A stretch of DNA of 42,413 bases from Priapulus caudatus. Its lineage: Eukaryota; Priapulida; Priapulimorpha; Priapulimorphida; Priapulidae. The stretch covers positions 65,379 through 107,791 of the forward strand of contig NW_014577271.1 in the NCBI RefSeq assembly GCF_000485595.1, in the 5' to 3' direction. This document shows positions 22,703 through 36,300 of this stretch, piece by piece. Position numbers and translations under genes: made by a program. Below the pieces are notes generated by a model, which saw only the letters and a program-made list of their open reading frames with translations, had not been told where the DNA came from and ran no database searches. Position 1 is the stretch's first letter, and the number at the start of each line of letters is the position of its first letter.

Positions 22703-23237
22703 GGGAGGCGAGAGGAAGACAACCCCCTGTACCCCCCTCATAAGAACCAAGGAGATAAACCACTTCAGTGTAAAAAATACCTTGTAAATAACACGTTTTG
22801 CATGTTTCTCGATAATCGTTTTTACAAAAACAAACATGATTTTTTTTTTATTAACAAAATATATTGTGCTTTACAATGTAGATTCGGCAAATGTGACTAT
22901 AGAAATACATATACAAATAAAATATATAGGGATGGATATGGATATGTATCTATTTCATAATCATTAATTGTGTCATTGTATTTGTAATTTATTTATTTTA
23001 CTCCGAGTGGTTTATGGGAATTTTGGCTTAGGTAGTATGCTCGCCAATGGAAAACGATTTCCTGTTGTGGTGCTGCTCGCGTGATTTAGTGTGTCAGCGA
23101 ACAGTGAAAATCATGCTGTTGCTACATGTTTAGATTTATGTTTTTCCCGCTATTCAACCGTTTTATGATTTTCAATGTTCAAAAAATGGAGTCGTACATA
23201 TGTCCACTACTAAGGAATTATAAATAGTTATTGCGTT
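22703..23237 (+). promoter_or_regulatory. RP2 upstream region and probable 5' UTR
   Basis: No TATA box at a sensible distance was found. A TATAAAT at 23219 lies only about 15 bases before the ATG, too close to be the promoter for it. An upstream frame ATG (23186) to TAG (23227) of 13 codons would precede the RP2 start if transcripts begin upstream of it. The extent of the promoter is not determined. Confidence 0.35.
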
Positions 23238-23305
23238 ATGGGTTGTTGTGCATCCAAACCGAAGGTGGAGGAGACGCAAGGTAGCACAAAAAAGGAATAT
23301 TCGTG
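23238..23305 (+). CDS. RP2: RP2 exon 1 (start codon, lipidation site)
   Basis: ATG in good context (G at -3, G at +4) encodes [20 protein letters not shown], then YSW with the last codon split by donor TG|GTAATA. YSW-D-R/K joins exon 2 as in human YSWDQREK, which confirms the exon. An earlier GT at 23281 would put exon 2 out of frame and is rejected. Confidence 0.92.
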
Positions 23306-26300
23306 GTAATAATCTAATATGTTGACACGGTCGTTAGTCGTTAGGCCTACTAGTACTACTACTAGTACTACTACTACTACTGCTAGTACTATATAGCTCT
23401 AGTACTACTTTACTACGTTACTACTAGTACTACAGTACTGCTCGTATTGCTACTGCTACTAGCCTACTACTGATTCTTCTGCGGTTACTGCTACAGCCTA
23501 CTGGCGCTGAGAGGGTCTTGCATCACGGTGCAAATCCACTTTAGGCACCTTAGGTATCACGAAGTGATGCACAGATTTCTGTGTATCATCAACTGATGCA
23601 CAGAATTTCCGTATATCAAGGAATGATGGAAAAACCCTAACCCTAACCCTAAGCCCAACCCTAACCCTAACCCTAAGCCCAACCCTAACCCTAACACACT
23701 TCGTGATACCTAAGGAGCAAGGTTATACTTTATGACTTAGGGTTAGGGTGGGTTAGGTTAGGTTAGGGTTTTTGCATCATTCCTTGATATACGGAAAGTC
23801 TGTGCATCAGTTGATGATACACAGAAATCTGTGCATCACTTCGTGATACATAAGGTGCCTAAAGTGGATTTGCGCCTTGCATCACTATGTCCCCCAGGGT
23901 ACTGCCGGAACTAGCTCTAGTACTATAGCCCGCTTAAGCCTGGCGCACATTGTCGAACATTTTCCCGAACAAATGTTCGTCCAAACAAATGTTTTTGTCT
24001 GGCAATGTGCGGTGGAAAATTGCTGAGCGCACATTGCCGAACATTTTGCAGCGAACAATCTCGTGGCACCGTCTAGTAGCTGTGTTTTAAAGAGTCACGT
24101 GATCGGCGCTATTGATAGCGCACAAAAATCATGTGACCACATATCGTGCTGCTATTGGTTACTACTTTACAAATGTTCATAGAATTGTTCGACATTCAGC
24201 GCACATTGACGAACATTAGACGAACAATGTTCAAGATATCAAACATTTCCGATTTTCAGAAACATTGTTCGGAACAAATGTTCGGCGACTTTTCACCGCA
24301 CATTGCCGAACATTTCATGGAACATTGCTACGATAATGTTTTTGAGCAAAATGTTCGGCAATGTGCGCCGGGCTTTACATTAACTGCTGCCAGCGGCAAT
24401 TGTACGCGGGCTATAGTTACTAGAGCTATGCCGGAACGTACCCTGGTACTATCTAATATGCCGGACTGTACCGCGCACAGGCACTTGAAGCGTTTCAAAA
24501 AAATATATAATGCTAACTAAATACGAAATCTATTTACTACCAAATTCTTAATGTTTCTATACTCTCTTTCACCTATTATTGCCGACAGTTTCTTGTCAAT
24601 TCCGTCCAAATCCTACGTGCAACCATATACGCTGCCGGCGCCATTGCTCTCGCGGCTCCACTGCTGTATATATTAGTGTTGCATGCTTACACTAATATAT
24701 ATAGCAGGTAGGAAAGCGGGACCGCAAAATTCGCTCGACGCTCGCTGGATTTCACACTTTCACAGCACGAATACACATCCAACAGCTGCCATCTTTGTTT
24801 CTATGTCAAGAACAGTGTTCACTTGTTATAAAAACATACTGTCTCTGTTCGTAACCGAGCTGGGTCACGCGAAATCACACAAAGACTGAAGAAATTCTCG
24901 CGTTCGCGAACCTTGCCCCGTAATGTAAATGGCTGTCAGAATCAGGAAACACCTACCGGCGCTTTTTTTGCAACGTTCCAATGGCGAGGCTCGTACGGGA
25001 GTTGGAAAGCAGTGCGCCGCCTGCGCGCCGCCTATAGTCCATAGACTGGCACTCGCTCCCACCTCTCGGCTTAGCTTAGTCACTCGATGGGTAATCGAGG
25101 TGGGAGCGAATCCCAGTCTATATAGCCCTGATTCTGACAGCCATTTCCATTGTGGGGCAAGGTTCGCGAACGCGAGAATTTCGTTGCCTCGGACGTAAAT
25201 TCGTTGGCTCCTCCTACCCAAGTGCATGTCGGCATAGTGAGGGCCTCATTTATCCACAATACACTTCGATGGGTCTGGAGTCTGAACGCATACACAGTCC
25301 CTTTAAGTATTACGAATATGGCCAGATTGTACAAGAGATGGTGCCACATGTACGTTAGTCATTTGCAAACAATTTGCATGGCAGACTTCTGACAAATGCG
25401 TGGCCATTCGTGTTCTCCACAAAACCATGTTGTTTGTTACGTTATACTGTACACACAAAGAAAAGGCTTAACACAGAGCTTGACCAGGTAGTGCCAGTTG
25501 GCTGTACTAAGAAAGCAAGAGAGAGAGAGCACATGCCACGTGTTGGTGGCAAGGCCTATAGTCTAAACACACTTGGTTGGTGGTATAGCACACAGCACAG
25601 TGACCATAGCTCCACCTATGGATCGAAATAGTGCAAATCTATTATCAAGTAACATTGTTTGTTTAGTCCCAGCAACCATGCAACGCATAACCGGGCGCAA
25701 TATATAATAAACGTACATGCACGAATTTAAGGGATGTTCAGCTGGCATGTGTCTCCTATTTATTGTCAAACAAAAATTTGAATAAAAAATAGGCAAGATT
25801 TTTTCGAACAAATTGCTCTCAGATACATAGTAAATTACATCTGCGAGGCTTCATTAAAAATGTCCAGGGGAGGACCCCCGGGTATCCGCCATAGGCTTTA
25901 CAATCTCGTGGCTTGCAGGGCGCCCCATCTTCAAATCCTGAATTCAGCCCTGACATAACCAGAGTAGGCAAAATAGACCAAATAAGATTAGTGCAAGAGA
26001 GATAATTATACGCCTTAGGAAGTATTGAGTAACATAATATGCATGTTAAACAAATACTGTAATTGGTTGTTGCAAAAAGATGCCTATATATAGAAATATG
26101 TACAGCCTTTGCAGCCATACTGTCGCAACTGTAACGTGCATATCACACAACTACACTACTCGGTCAATATGAATACAAATATTTTCTTGCTATTGTGAGT
26201 TAATTTATTGCAAGCTATAATTTGTTAGTAGAATATAAGGTTTGTGTAAACCACATTAAGACTTTGTTACTTTAGTAGTAGTTTTGTAATACACAAGTTA

Positions 26301-29300
26301 GAACTTAAAAATATTTTCAATTATCTACTTCTACATGGATAGTACCAATACAATTTAAGCTTACGTGTGTGAGTCTGCTACTCTCAGAAATTTCAATGGC
26401 AGCTTGTAAGTAGGATTGTGTTACACAATCCCTGTATTTGGTGTGTGTTATGAGTTTAATTATATAAGCTTGGTTATGTTGGCACAGCCCTAGGTTAAAA
26501 TGCTGTATCAGTATGGGTAGGCCTATGCAAGTGCATAGTATGTTAGTATTAATGTTGGGTGTCTACCTATTGTCGTTTTTGAAATATATCTGGATGTTTG
26601 GCTTAGTTCATGTTGGCTTAGGGATGTTTCATAAGAGTACTCCAGTTTAGTTGGATTTGCCTGCTAATGCTATGTCATTCAGATCAATTAATTTTGATTC
26701 AAAACTGATGTTTATTTCCAGCTGGTTCCATTCTGGTTCTGACCATATATTAAAAATTCAGATCCAGTGCATTTCTCATAATATGGAATTTGCATATGGG
26801 TGAATTATTGTATTTCATGTGTAGTGGCCATCATTTGCAAATGTGATGTGAGTGAATTTATGTAACCAGAGCTATAATAAAATGGGGTATTTCAGTATAA
26901 TTAAGAACATATAGGTTTAAAGATAATACAAGCATAAATTAACATAGAATAAACAATATAATTTACGTTTTTACTTTCAGGGATAAAAGAGCTCAAATTG
27001 ATCCAAAAGATTACATAATTGAAAATGTAAATGGCCAAACAGTTGGAAAGATACCTGGTCAAGTCAATGGGCAGCAATTCATCATTCAAAATTGTGAGGT
27101 ATGAATTATGTGATTTATTTCATAAACCAGATAACAATGACATAACACTACTTGTAAAGGTAACAATTGTTTGGTTTGCAATGATTTCTTTTATTGCAAA
27201 ATAGATTATATGATTGTGAATTCCACTAGAAAATTCTTTCTTAAATTGTTATTATGACACATTATAATTTGTTTAAATTACTATTCCAGGATGCCTGCAT
27301 TTATATATTTGACAACTCAGCACAGGTGACCATTGATGACTGCAAGAATTGTCGAATATTTATTGGTCCTGTGAAAGGCAGGTGAGTATTTAACCTAAAA
27401 CAAATTTATTACTTTTTTACAGCCATTTCATGGGATATAATATTCAACTTTATTATGTCATTTTGATCTAAAATTTATTATGATTTGACCTATATGTCAC
27501 TACCATACCATCTGTGTTATAGGCAGTAAGTTGTCTTTACATGTACAATGGTCTAATCAATCTTTTTCATGTCAATAACTTGGATACCTGCTGAGTGGGA
27601 TATAAATAAATAAATGAGTAAATTAATTGATAAATAAATATAAATAATTAATTAATAAGAAAATAAATAAATGATTAATTGCAATAGTTATTACACACAC
27701 ATGCAAGCACACAAACAAACGAACACAAACACACCACACAATATGCAATGGCAATACAATACATTGAATATATATACAAATTCATGTCTATGCAATACAG
27801 TATGCATAATACTGTACACTATATACACTGAGGTAGTTTGTCTATAAATACAAACAACAGCTTCTTGCCAGGCACTAACATAAGGACTATTATATATACT
27901 ATTGCACTTTTGTACATTGGCTGTAGTTAGATGAGGCATACATGGTATATGCTAGCCCATGCCATAGCCCTGCATTCTTGCAGCATAAGCAAGCAACTTA
28001 TTTCCCGAATCATTTAAACTTCAAAACTGTATTCCTGCTACAACCAAGTCATGGTGCCTTGCTAAGTGACTACACAAACATTAATCCAGGCACGGAACCA
28101 GGAATAGTAAACAGGGTGTGAAATTACCAGGAGGCCGGAGTCAAATACTCCCTGATTTACTGCTGGACTCCCTGATTTGACATATGCAGGAGTACGCGTG
28201 ACTCCCTGAAAATTCTGCCATACTAGCTAGTTCGTTCCAGAGCATGGCCTCGCGGAGTTACCGTATTTTTTCAGCAAATGTCCAGAGAAAATTTGGCAGA
28301 CGTGCAACCGCATGAATTTTCAAAATAAGCACATGCGTTATTATTAATATCTTTAATTTTGAACTTCAGACTGCGGACTCTCTCTTTTTTAGAGGGCAGG
28401 AGTCCGTTAGACTCCCCTGTTCAAAAGTTCATTTCTACCCCTGAGTAAACCAACAGGGTAAAATGCAACTTATTATCCACAGCAGGACAGTTGTCTGTAA
28501 AAACCTATCACGGAACTTCCATGGTTCATTTTAATATCACTGATGTTTTGACCTGGTTGCGATCCTGTATTTAAGAATGTGTTTAAAGGAACAGTAGCCT
28601 CTAGGTTCTAGGGTTATTTTCAGCTAATTTAGGTTATAATTGCACTACATAAAAAGTTTCATGGTTCAATCACCATTAGAAATATTTTTTTTAAATGTTT
28701 TATAACTAACGACTACAGTTTGATTACAACGACGGTGGCGCCACTCAAAGCGCACGATCTGAGAAGTTGCGCAAAACCACTTTCCAGCCAAGGGCTACAG
28801 ACCGAGGGTATTTCTTATTTATTCATTTAAAAGCAAAAGGATTGTAATATCTTATAAACGACATATAGTTTCAGTTATAATATGGATAAATTTGCCCTAA
28901 AATGAATATCGTTTGGTTAAATAGCATTTAGGTATAAATATAATTGCACTTTTGTGATTAGCCCTAGGTCATTTACCTTCAAAATAAAAATGCAAATACG
29001 CAACTTTTTCAGGGTGGCAGCACGGTCGCGGGTGTCATGGTGCCGTTCAAATTTCGTAGCGTTGATGTGTAAATAATTAATTAAGTATCTGGTGACAAAT
29101 ACATGTGGGTATAGACGATTTGTTATACAGTAAGTACAGTTGTATGCAGTAAAATCCTAGAGGCTACTGTCCCTTTAAGTATCCGCCAAAATGCCACCTT
29201 AGCATTTAATTCATAATTGTGAACTGTTCTTGTACTGGTTATTCCCCACAGCCCTCCCTTCATCCCACCTCGCCTCACCTGTGACTACCAATAGTTTACT

Positions 29301-32300
29301 GCTACATAAATTCTCTCTCACCGTTTGTTTGTTTTGCTCTAGTGTGTTTCTGAGGGACTGTGCCGGATGCAAGTTTGTAATCGCCTGTCAACAGTTCCGT
29401 GCACGAGACTGCAAAAAGATAGACTGTTTCCTTCACTGTGTCACACAGCCCATCATTGAAGCATGTACCTCGATGCAGTTTGGATGCTTTCAGTACAATT
29501 ATGAGGAATTAGAAGGTAGGCAGTTCAACATGGTACACGTGTGACTTGTGCATGAGCAAATGTGGTCAATCAGTGTGACGTCAAAAGAGTTTTGGAGGTA
29601 ATATCAGGGTCTCTTATACATAAGAGGCACAGTGGCGCACCGCCGTTATCAAATTTAACATCGCCGTTGTGAAAATGTTCAAATGCAGTCTAACTCTAAG
29701 ACATTCAAATATTTCAAATTTTTCTGGGCAAGACCCCCCCACCCACCCCCATCCGCTTGCAGCGTCCGCATGCGTGCCTACGGCATGCCTTTGAATCCAT
29801 CATGCACGTTTTTTTCCCAAACTGGCCATTACCTCCTTTGTCTAATTTTCCCTCAGAAGAAACCCTGCATATGCCTGACCAAATGTTATTAGGCTCTCTA
29901 AAATTGTGCATATATGTGTGTTTCACAGTGTTTGCTATATTATCCACTATATCTGGTTGTTGGTTATACTAATGTGAGCTTTGGAGAAATTATCTTCACA
30001 GTAACTGGAACAGAATATCTGTTGATTTACATGTGTCTAATACTGTCTATAGTCATATATTTATAAGCACAGTTGGTAAAGGTGGCTCTGCACCTCACCC
30101 CTCCCCCCATAGTTTGGAATTAAAATGCCACTGTATTCACATGTACACTAGTTTTATCTTAATAATTAAAACTGCTGACCCCTAATTAAAAGGAGCATAA
30201 ATGCCCTGTCATAAATGCTCGTATACACACTAGTAGTAAATAGTACACTACTGTTCCTTGATTACCATAGGATTTATACATTTTTTATTATACGAATTTA
30301 TTTACATTTTTTACATAAAAATGTCTTAAAAATGCGATGATTAGCACAAATAAACCTTATAAATTGATGAATGTAGTTCGAAAATGTAAACAACCCGTCA
30401 TGACAGTTTGTTCAAAATTTACTGCACGCAAGCGGCACGGCAAAAGCACATAGTCTCGTCTGGAATAGCAGTCTTTACAGAAAAGAAATAAACTTAAAAA
30501 ACCGAATAATAAACTAGTCTGAGAAGATAATAGCCTCTTACTCAATCTTACTTCCATTATAAAATAGATATTAGCAAGGATAAAAGAATTTCAGCTTATT
30601 TACATACTATATTTCATGCCCTAAGAATGCACAGATTTATACACATAAAAGTTGAGTCACTCGGAGCTTGCCGTAACGATATTACTTTGCACAAAAGCGT
30701 GGAAAGCGATTACTGATGTAAACATCGGAATGCATATGTTATCAAGAGCGTATTAAGAAGGCTTCTTTAAGAGCCTTATTAAGAGCCTTCTTAATACGCT
30801 CTTGATGTTATGAACAAGGCAGCTTTTATGTTGAGTCTATCTGATCAATATTTTTTCATGGAAAATGCTTGCATAGAACATTACGTTTATTAAATACATA
30901 ATGGATTTCAGGTGAAAGCTGCTTTAACCAATAAACTACCATACAAGTGATTATAGACCATTATTAAATATTACAAACGATGTTATCACATCACATGAAA
31001 ATTAGGCTAAGCTAGGCGACTCATAACAAATATGGCTGTAATAAGGGATCATGGTTGTCCGTTGGAAAACATCAGGGAAAAATACGGAGCACTGTGTCCC
31101 ACAGTGTAACACTAATGTATGAATCCATAAGATAATAATTGATAAAGATGTAAGCTTCCATAATTTCCTGACTAAAAGAAGAAGACCTCAAAAACGTGGA
31201 GTATTGCTATATGCCGTGATATTGGGGCCACTCTTCGCGGTAACAATTGACACATTATACATGTTGTCAGCTTTGATGGCCATCATAACGCAAATTGCAA
31301 AACCTTTGTGCATGCAAAATATCTAATTCGATTTACACAACCTCTACCAAAAGATTGTTTGAAATTTAATTGAGAAATTGCTAAAAACGACAGTACCAGG
31401 GCCGTATGCAGGGGGGGTTATTTGGTTTCTGTAACCCCCCTTGGTTGATAAAAAAAGAGAAAAAGTACTAGTTTAAACCTAGTAACATGTTTGGACCTAC
31501 AGTTGTTTACTCGGGTCTTACTCGGTTACATTGGGATCTATACAAATAAATGTATTGTGATACTAAGTGGGTATAACAGGTGTCAACTAGTCAAATTTAA
31601 TGGGTAGAAGTTAATTTTTTGTGTAACCATTACAATGTAATTATAACCTTTTTAAAGATAAAGACTCATTGATGGTTAACTACTGAAACACTCTACTACT
31701 GTAACAGTTTTAGTTAACACTATAATTTCAAAGAGTCACAGTTCATCATCCTAGCATCTAGATTGGATGGATCACACCACGGAGATAATTAGTCATAATT
31801 CCCAACACCAGAGACGAGTTTGTTACAAATCTCATTTTATTTGATTGATGTTAATATTGTTATGGTGATATACACTGTCTTTTGTATGAATTCAACAAAC
31901 AATTGAAGTGAACTAGATGCCAGGAAATAGCATCTAAACATGTTAAAAACCAAAATTGGCCGGACTCTTCCCCCACTCACCGCTTCGCGGCTCGGGGCGA
32001 AGCTTCGCATCGCCATTTTGTAACCCCCCTCTGCCCAACCTCTGGATACGGCCCTGTACTGTACCAACAATATAAGCACATCATGTAACGCGGCTTCTAT
32101 CATCTATTCTCATTCATCTATAATATTTTACAAATTATGATAACATGTGCTAGCCGTGACATTATGTGTTATGACAAATGTTTTAGTAGCTTGTCTAACA
32201 GTTTGTAGAGAATTGTGTAAAGCTTGCATTACTGTCCTGGGTATCCAGTTTTTCTATATACAGAGACTAGTGTACCGATTATGGGCATTATTATATACCA

Positions 32301-33258
32301 CCATTCTGAGGAAATAGGTGTGATTTTCTGTTTCAGATCAGTTCAAGGCAGCAGATATTAGCTTATTCAACAACAACTGGTCAAATATACATGACTTCAC
32401 ACCAGTTGCTGATGAGACCAACTGGGGCCTTTTGCCAGAGGTGGGTTTCTATAATAGTCCTTAGTTTCTGTGTATAACGTGTTTTTTACAACTAGTACTA
32501 AGTAGTTGCAACTGGCATTGTTTTCTTGATATATTTTAGATAGTCCCAGCTCTAAGGAAATTTGCTTGCCCACACTACTGTAAATTCATTGTGGAACGGC
32601 AGCATACACAAACCGCTTCTATTAGACCTGGGTTCTCCTAGCTGGTTGGCACATAGAGCAACCAAAAATAGGACAAACGTTAATTTCTTCTTGTGTACAG
32701 TAGTCTACGCTTTATAGGACAGGTCAGGAACCATGAAACTCTCGCTTAGTCCTGACTAAGCGGTGAACATAACACCATGCATAAAGATTGTTTTTCAAAG
32801 ACGTGTCATGTAAGTGATGCGCCCGTTTATCCACGGCTCGATGAAGCGGGGACAACTGTATTATCTATTCATAATGGAATTTATGTATATATGGCTTGAT
32901 TTTCTGTGCATCTAGGGCTACAGTTCTCTTTTATATTTGTATCTGTGCTTGCAGCCGGATATACAGGTAGGGAGGAATGGAAATTTTCGTTGCATATCTG
33001 CATGAATATCAGATCTCATTACTTTTCTGTGCATATGATCATTTGACACATACATAAAATATCAATACCATTAGGTGAACCCATATATGTACACATATAT
33101 ACTGCAGGGGGAAAAAAAAAATTTTTTCACGGGAGCTCTTTTTCAAGTCTGTGGGAAAATAGCTCTCATAAAAAAATTTACGGGAGCGATTTCGGAGGTT
33201 TGAAGAGCGAATCGCTCATCGCTCCCGTTTATTTTTCACCCGGATATACTGTATACAT

Positions 33259-33338
<80 letters not shown>

Positions 33339-36300
33339 CAAGAGTCCATAATAGAGATGGACTCTTGATTATGGACTCTTCTCTATTATGGACTCTATCA
33401 TGGACTCTTCTCTACGATGGACTCTATCATGGACTCTTCTCTATGATGGACTCTAGATATACATATACATATACGCATATACATACACACACACACATGC
33501 ACACGCACATAAACATACATCACGTATACGTATACGCTATAAAGGGTTTCTCCCAGGCCTTTAATGCATGTCAGGTCTGTATATTCCTTCTAAGCTGAAG
33601 CTAATATCGTCCTCTGACGTGCCTTATTTGCCTAATTGACATGCCTTAATTTCCAGCTGTGTTTACTTTTGGCACAATCCCGGCACAATCATGTTATGTT
33701 TCACAACTTGATGTATACATTTCTAAACTGATCGATGTTACTTGTGTATTAAGGAGCTCTGCATATAACATGCATAATGACTCAAGTTGTACAACCCTCT
33801 CCTGGGCCTCCCCCACCCGTCAATAAGCGACCGTGGATGTCTTCTGAAATTCTTCAGGAAAACCATGCATATACATATACATATGTACATGCGTACAATA
33901 CATACGTATGCACGCACACGCATACATACAATGCACGCACCGCATGCACACACAGCATGCACGCACACTCACTAATACACCACACATGCGTGCGCCACGC
34001 ACATATGCTAGTGCATAAACATAGAATATTCATATATTATTCTTATTATAATTAATATGTAATCCATTGTCATTCATATATTATAAGCTTACAAGCTCAT
34101 GCCACTGTTATGTAAGTAAATATTCATCATTTGTACCGCCCTGCACTTGGCTATTGGCCATTATGTGAATTAAATTAATTGTATGAACGTGTGGGTGGGT
34201 GTGTGTATGTGTGGGTGTATATATTACATATACATATATATATACATATAATATATCTATAGTAATAAAGAATAGTCACTTCTGGATAATATATGTGCAG
34301 TCAAAGACTTGTATATAATGGTCACTCACTAGGTAAAGACCAAAACTAGTAATATTAGTACTTTTCACTATATACACTACCAATAAGAAAATGAAACATG
34401 TTATTTATAGGTGTTCATTCTATAGAGTTGCCATCTAACACAGCTTCGAGTGCATATATGTGTACTTGTGTGAGCCCACGCGTGTCTGTGTGTATATGTG
34501 TGTTTGCGTGTATTCACCTTATTGATATGTCTTTCTTTATTCATGATGTTTAGTTGATGCATGAGACCATGTTTGTATTATCATAAAACGTCACCTACTC
34601 ACAGGAGACATTGATTTTTCGTGAACTCATGCAGCACCTTCGTTAAACTATAGCTCGTGAGACTGGTAAACCAATACTTGGTTACTTGACACTTTCCTAT
34701 AGAACCGATTTTCTTTCACACTTAATGTGACAGTCGTAACGGTGGTTTTTACTATATAAAATATATCAGCCATTCCCATCACCTATCTTCAAACGCAACC
34801 ATCACACCTCACCATTGCCATTAAAATAATTGTGATAAATTTTGAGCTTACAGCCAGTTCAATCTCTATCTCCTTCCTTCTGTTAAGTCAAATTGCTGGC
34901 CAATCCTTTATATAAAACATGCCTACGTCCATTAACCACTAACCACTACCTCCGTTACCTAGCCTACCTTAGCATAAACCCTACATTAATTATTTCAAGA
35001 ATCTTCCTTTGTATTTGTAATTATTGGTAATAATCACAAAACATCGTGTAGGTGTATTCATAACCCTTCAATAAATGCATGAACATATTTATACGTGATA
35101 CATATAATGATAATAGGCACTACACTCAACCATTTACACGCAAGAGTTTTTTGTGCCATGGCCATCGTCTTTTATTGACGTAGCTGCTAAAGTTACCCAT
35201 CCCTACGTTTTTCTTTTGCCAGTCTTGTCTATGTAAAGGAAGCAACCTTATTTAATCATATACATATAGCATCTTTCATCAGACATACCTGCTATTTCTC
35301 TTGCTTCTTTCTGATCACCGTGCTTCCCCTTAGTTATAGCTGCAATCCTCCTCTAACAGTTCCTACTATCATAAACTGTAATATTCTTTTTGCCATACCT
35401 AGTCACGTGTTTTTTGCTCACGACCCTATCTTTTCATATTCTACCACACCTTTTTGTCCTCATGCATCCAGGGTTGGCAGCGAAAAAAAACAGTACTGTT
35501 TTAAACTGTTTTAAAACAGTGTTTTTTGCTGATCCAAAGTACCCCATTTTTATGGAATTTTACTCTAAGTCAATACTACGCCAACTAATTTTCTACCCCC
35601 TAAATAAAAGTATTTTCCATGCTTACTTTGGCGGAAACTATAAAAAAGTGCTGAAATTTTTCTACTGGCCAATAGATGTCAGCATCACCCAATGCTAACT
35701 GTTCCTATGGAAACAACCCAAGCCAAAAAAAATTATTAAACCAATAAAACTAGTCCTGTACTGATATCGATAGATAGAGTTATGCGTTGTTTCTTTGTAT
35801 CGCCAATAAAAGACGAAAAAACGAAAAAAAAACATGTTTTAAACAGTGTTTCTTTGTTTTTTTGCAAAAAGACTGTTTTATTCCAACCCTGCATGCATCT
35901 CTCTTAAACATACACACTGTTCTCCCTTGCCCTTACACACCATTTTCTTTCGGCAATTACTGCCACACCATTTCAACCATAGCTGCTGTCTTGCCACAGT
36001 CACGTCTATCATCATTTGGCAGTATCATTCCTTATTTTAGCTATATCATCATCTTTAGCCGTGGTTAATTTAAGTTCAGTTCAGTTAACTTGCTGGACCT
36101 TGAATTAGTGCAAACTCTTGCTTCACATGTTGACTTCTCTCCCACTGCACGGCAGGGTTCAAAGTAGAGGAATATGTACCTCACTGCCAAGAACAGCAGA
36201 ACAGTTCAGAGAGTGGAAGCTAGTCAATCACACATGCCAAGAGGACAGCATCATTCCTCTGACTGTCTCTTCAACTAGAAGAAAGCATACTGAGGTGGGT

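Larger units (their letters stand above)
23494..24471. mobile_element. Foldback family X, second copy, split by two insertions
   Basis: The end block CGCTGAGAGGGTCT is separated from its continuation CTATGTCCCCCAGGGTAC by the 23519-23884 element. A second element at about 23937-24374 interrupts the inverted pair AGCTCTAGTACTATAGCCCG (23913-23932) and its complement (24406-24426). The right end shares 24427-24471 with the element at 16725-16930, inverted. Confidence 0.7.

Noticed and set aside
22424-22960. 178-codon open frame
   Set aside because: It runs across a hAT MITE and flanking AT-rich DNA, with low-complexity Pro/Cys content. No known protein.
23219-23226. TATAAAT as RP2 TATA box
   Set aside because: Only about 15 bases before the ATG, which leaves no room for a transcription start and leader.
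23280-23282. GT at 23281 as RP2 exon 1 donor
   Set aside because: It gives the wrong phase for exon 2. The donor at 23306 restores the conserved YSWD junction.
23633-23770. A chromosome end (telomere)
   Set aside because: The repeats are in opposite orientations inside a foldback and coding genes lie on both sides.
29632-30134. A complete hAT element ending AATGCCACTG
   Set aside because: TIR similarity is limited to about seven bases and there is no target duplication.
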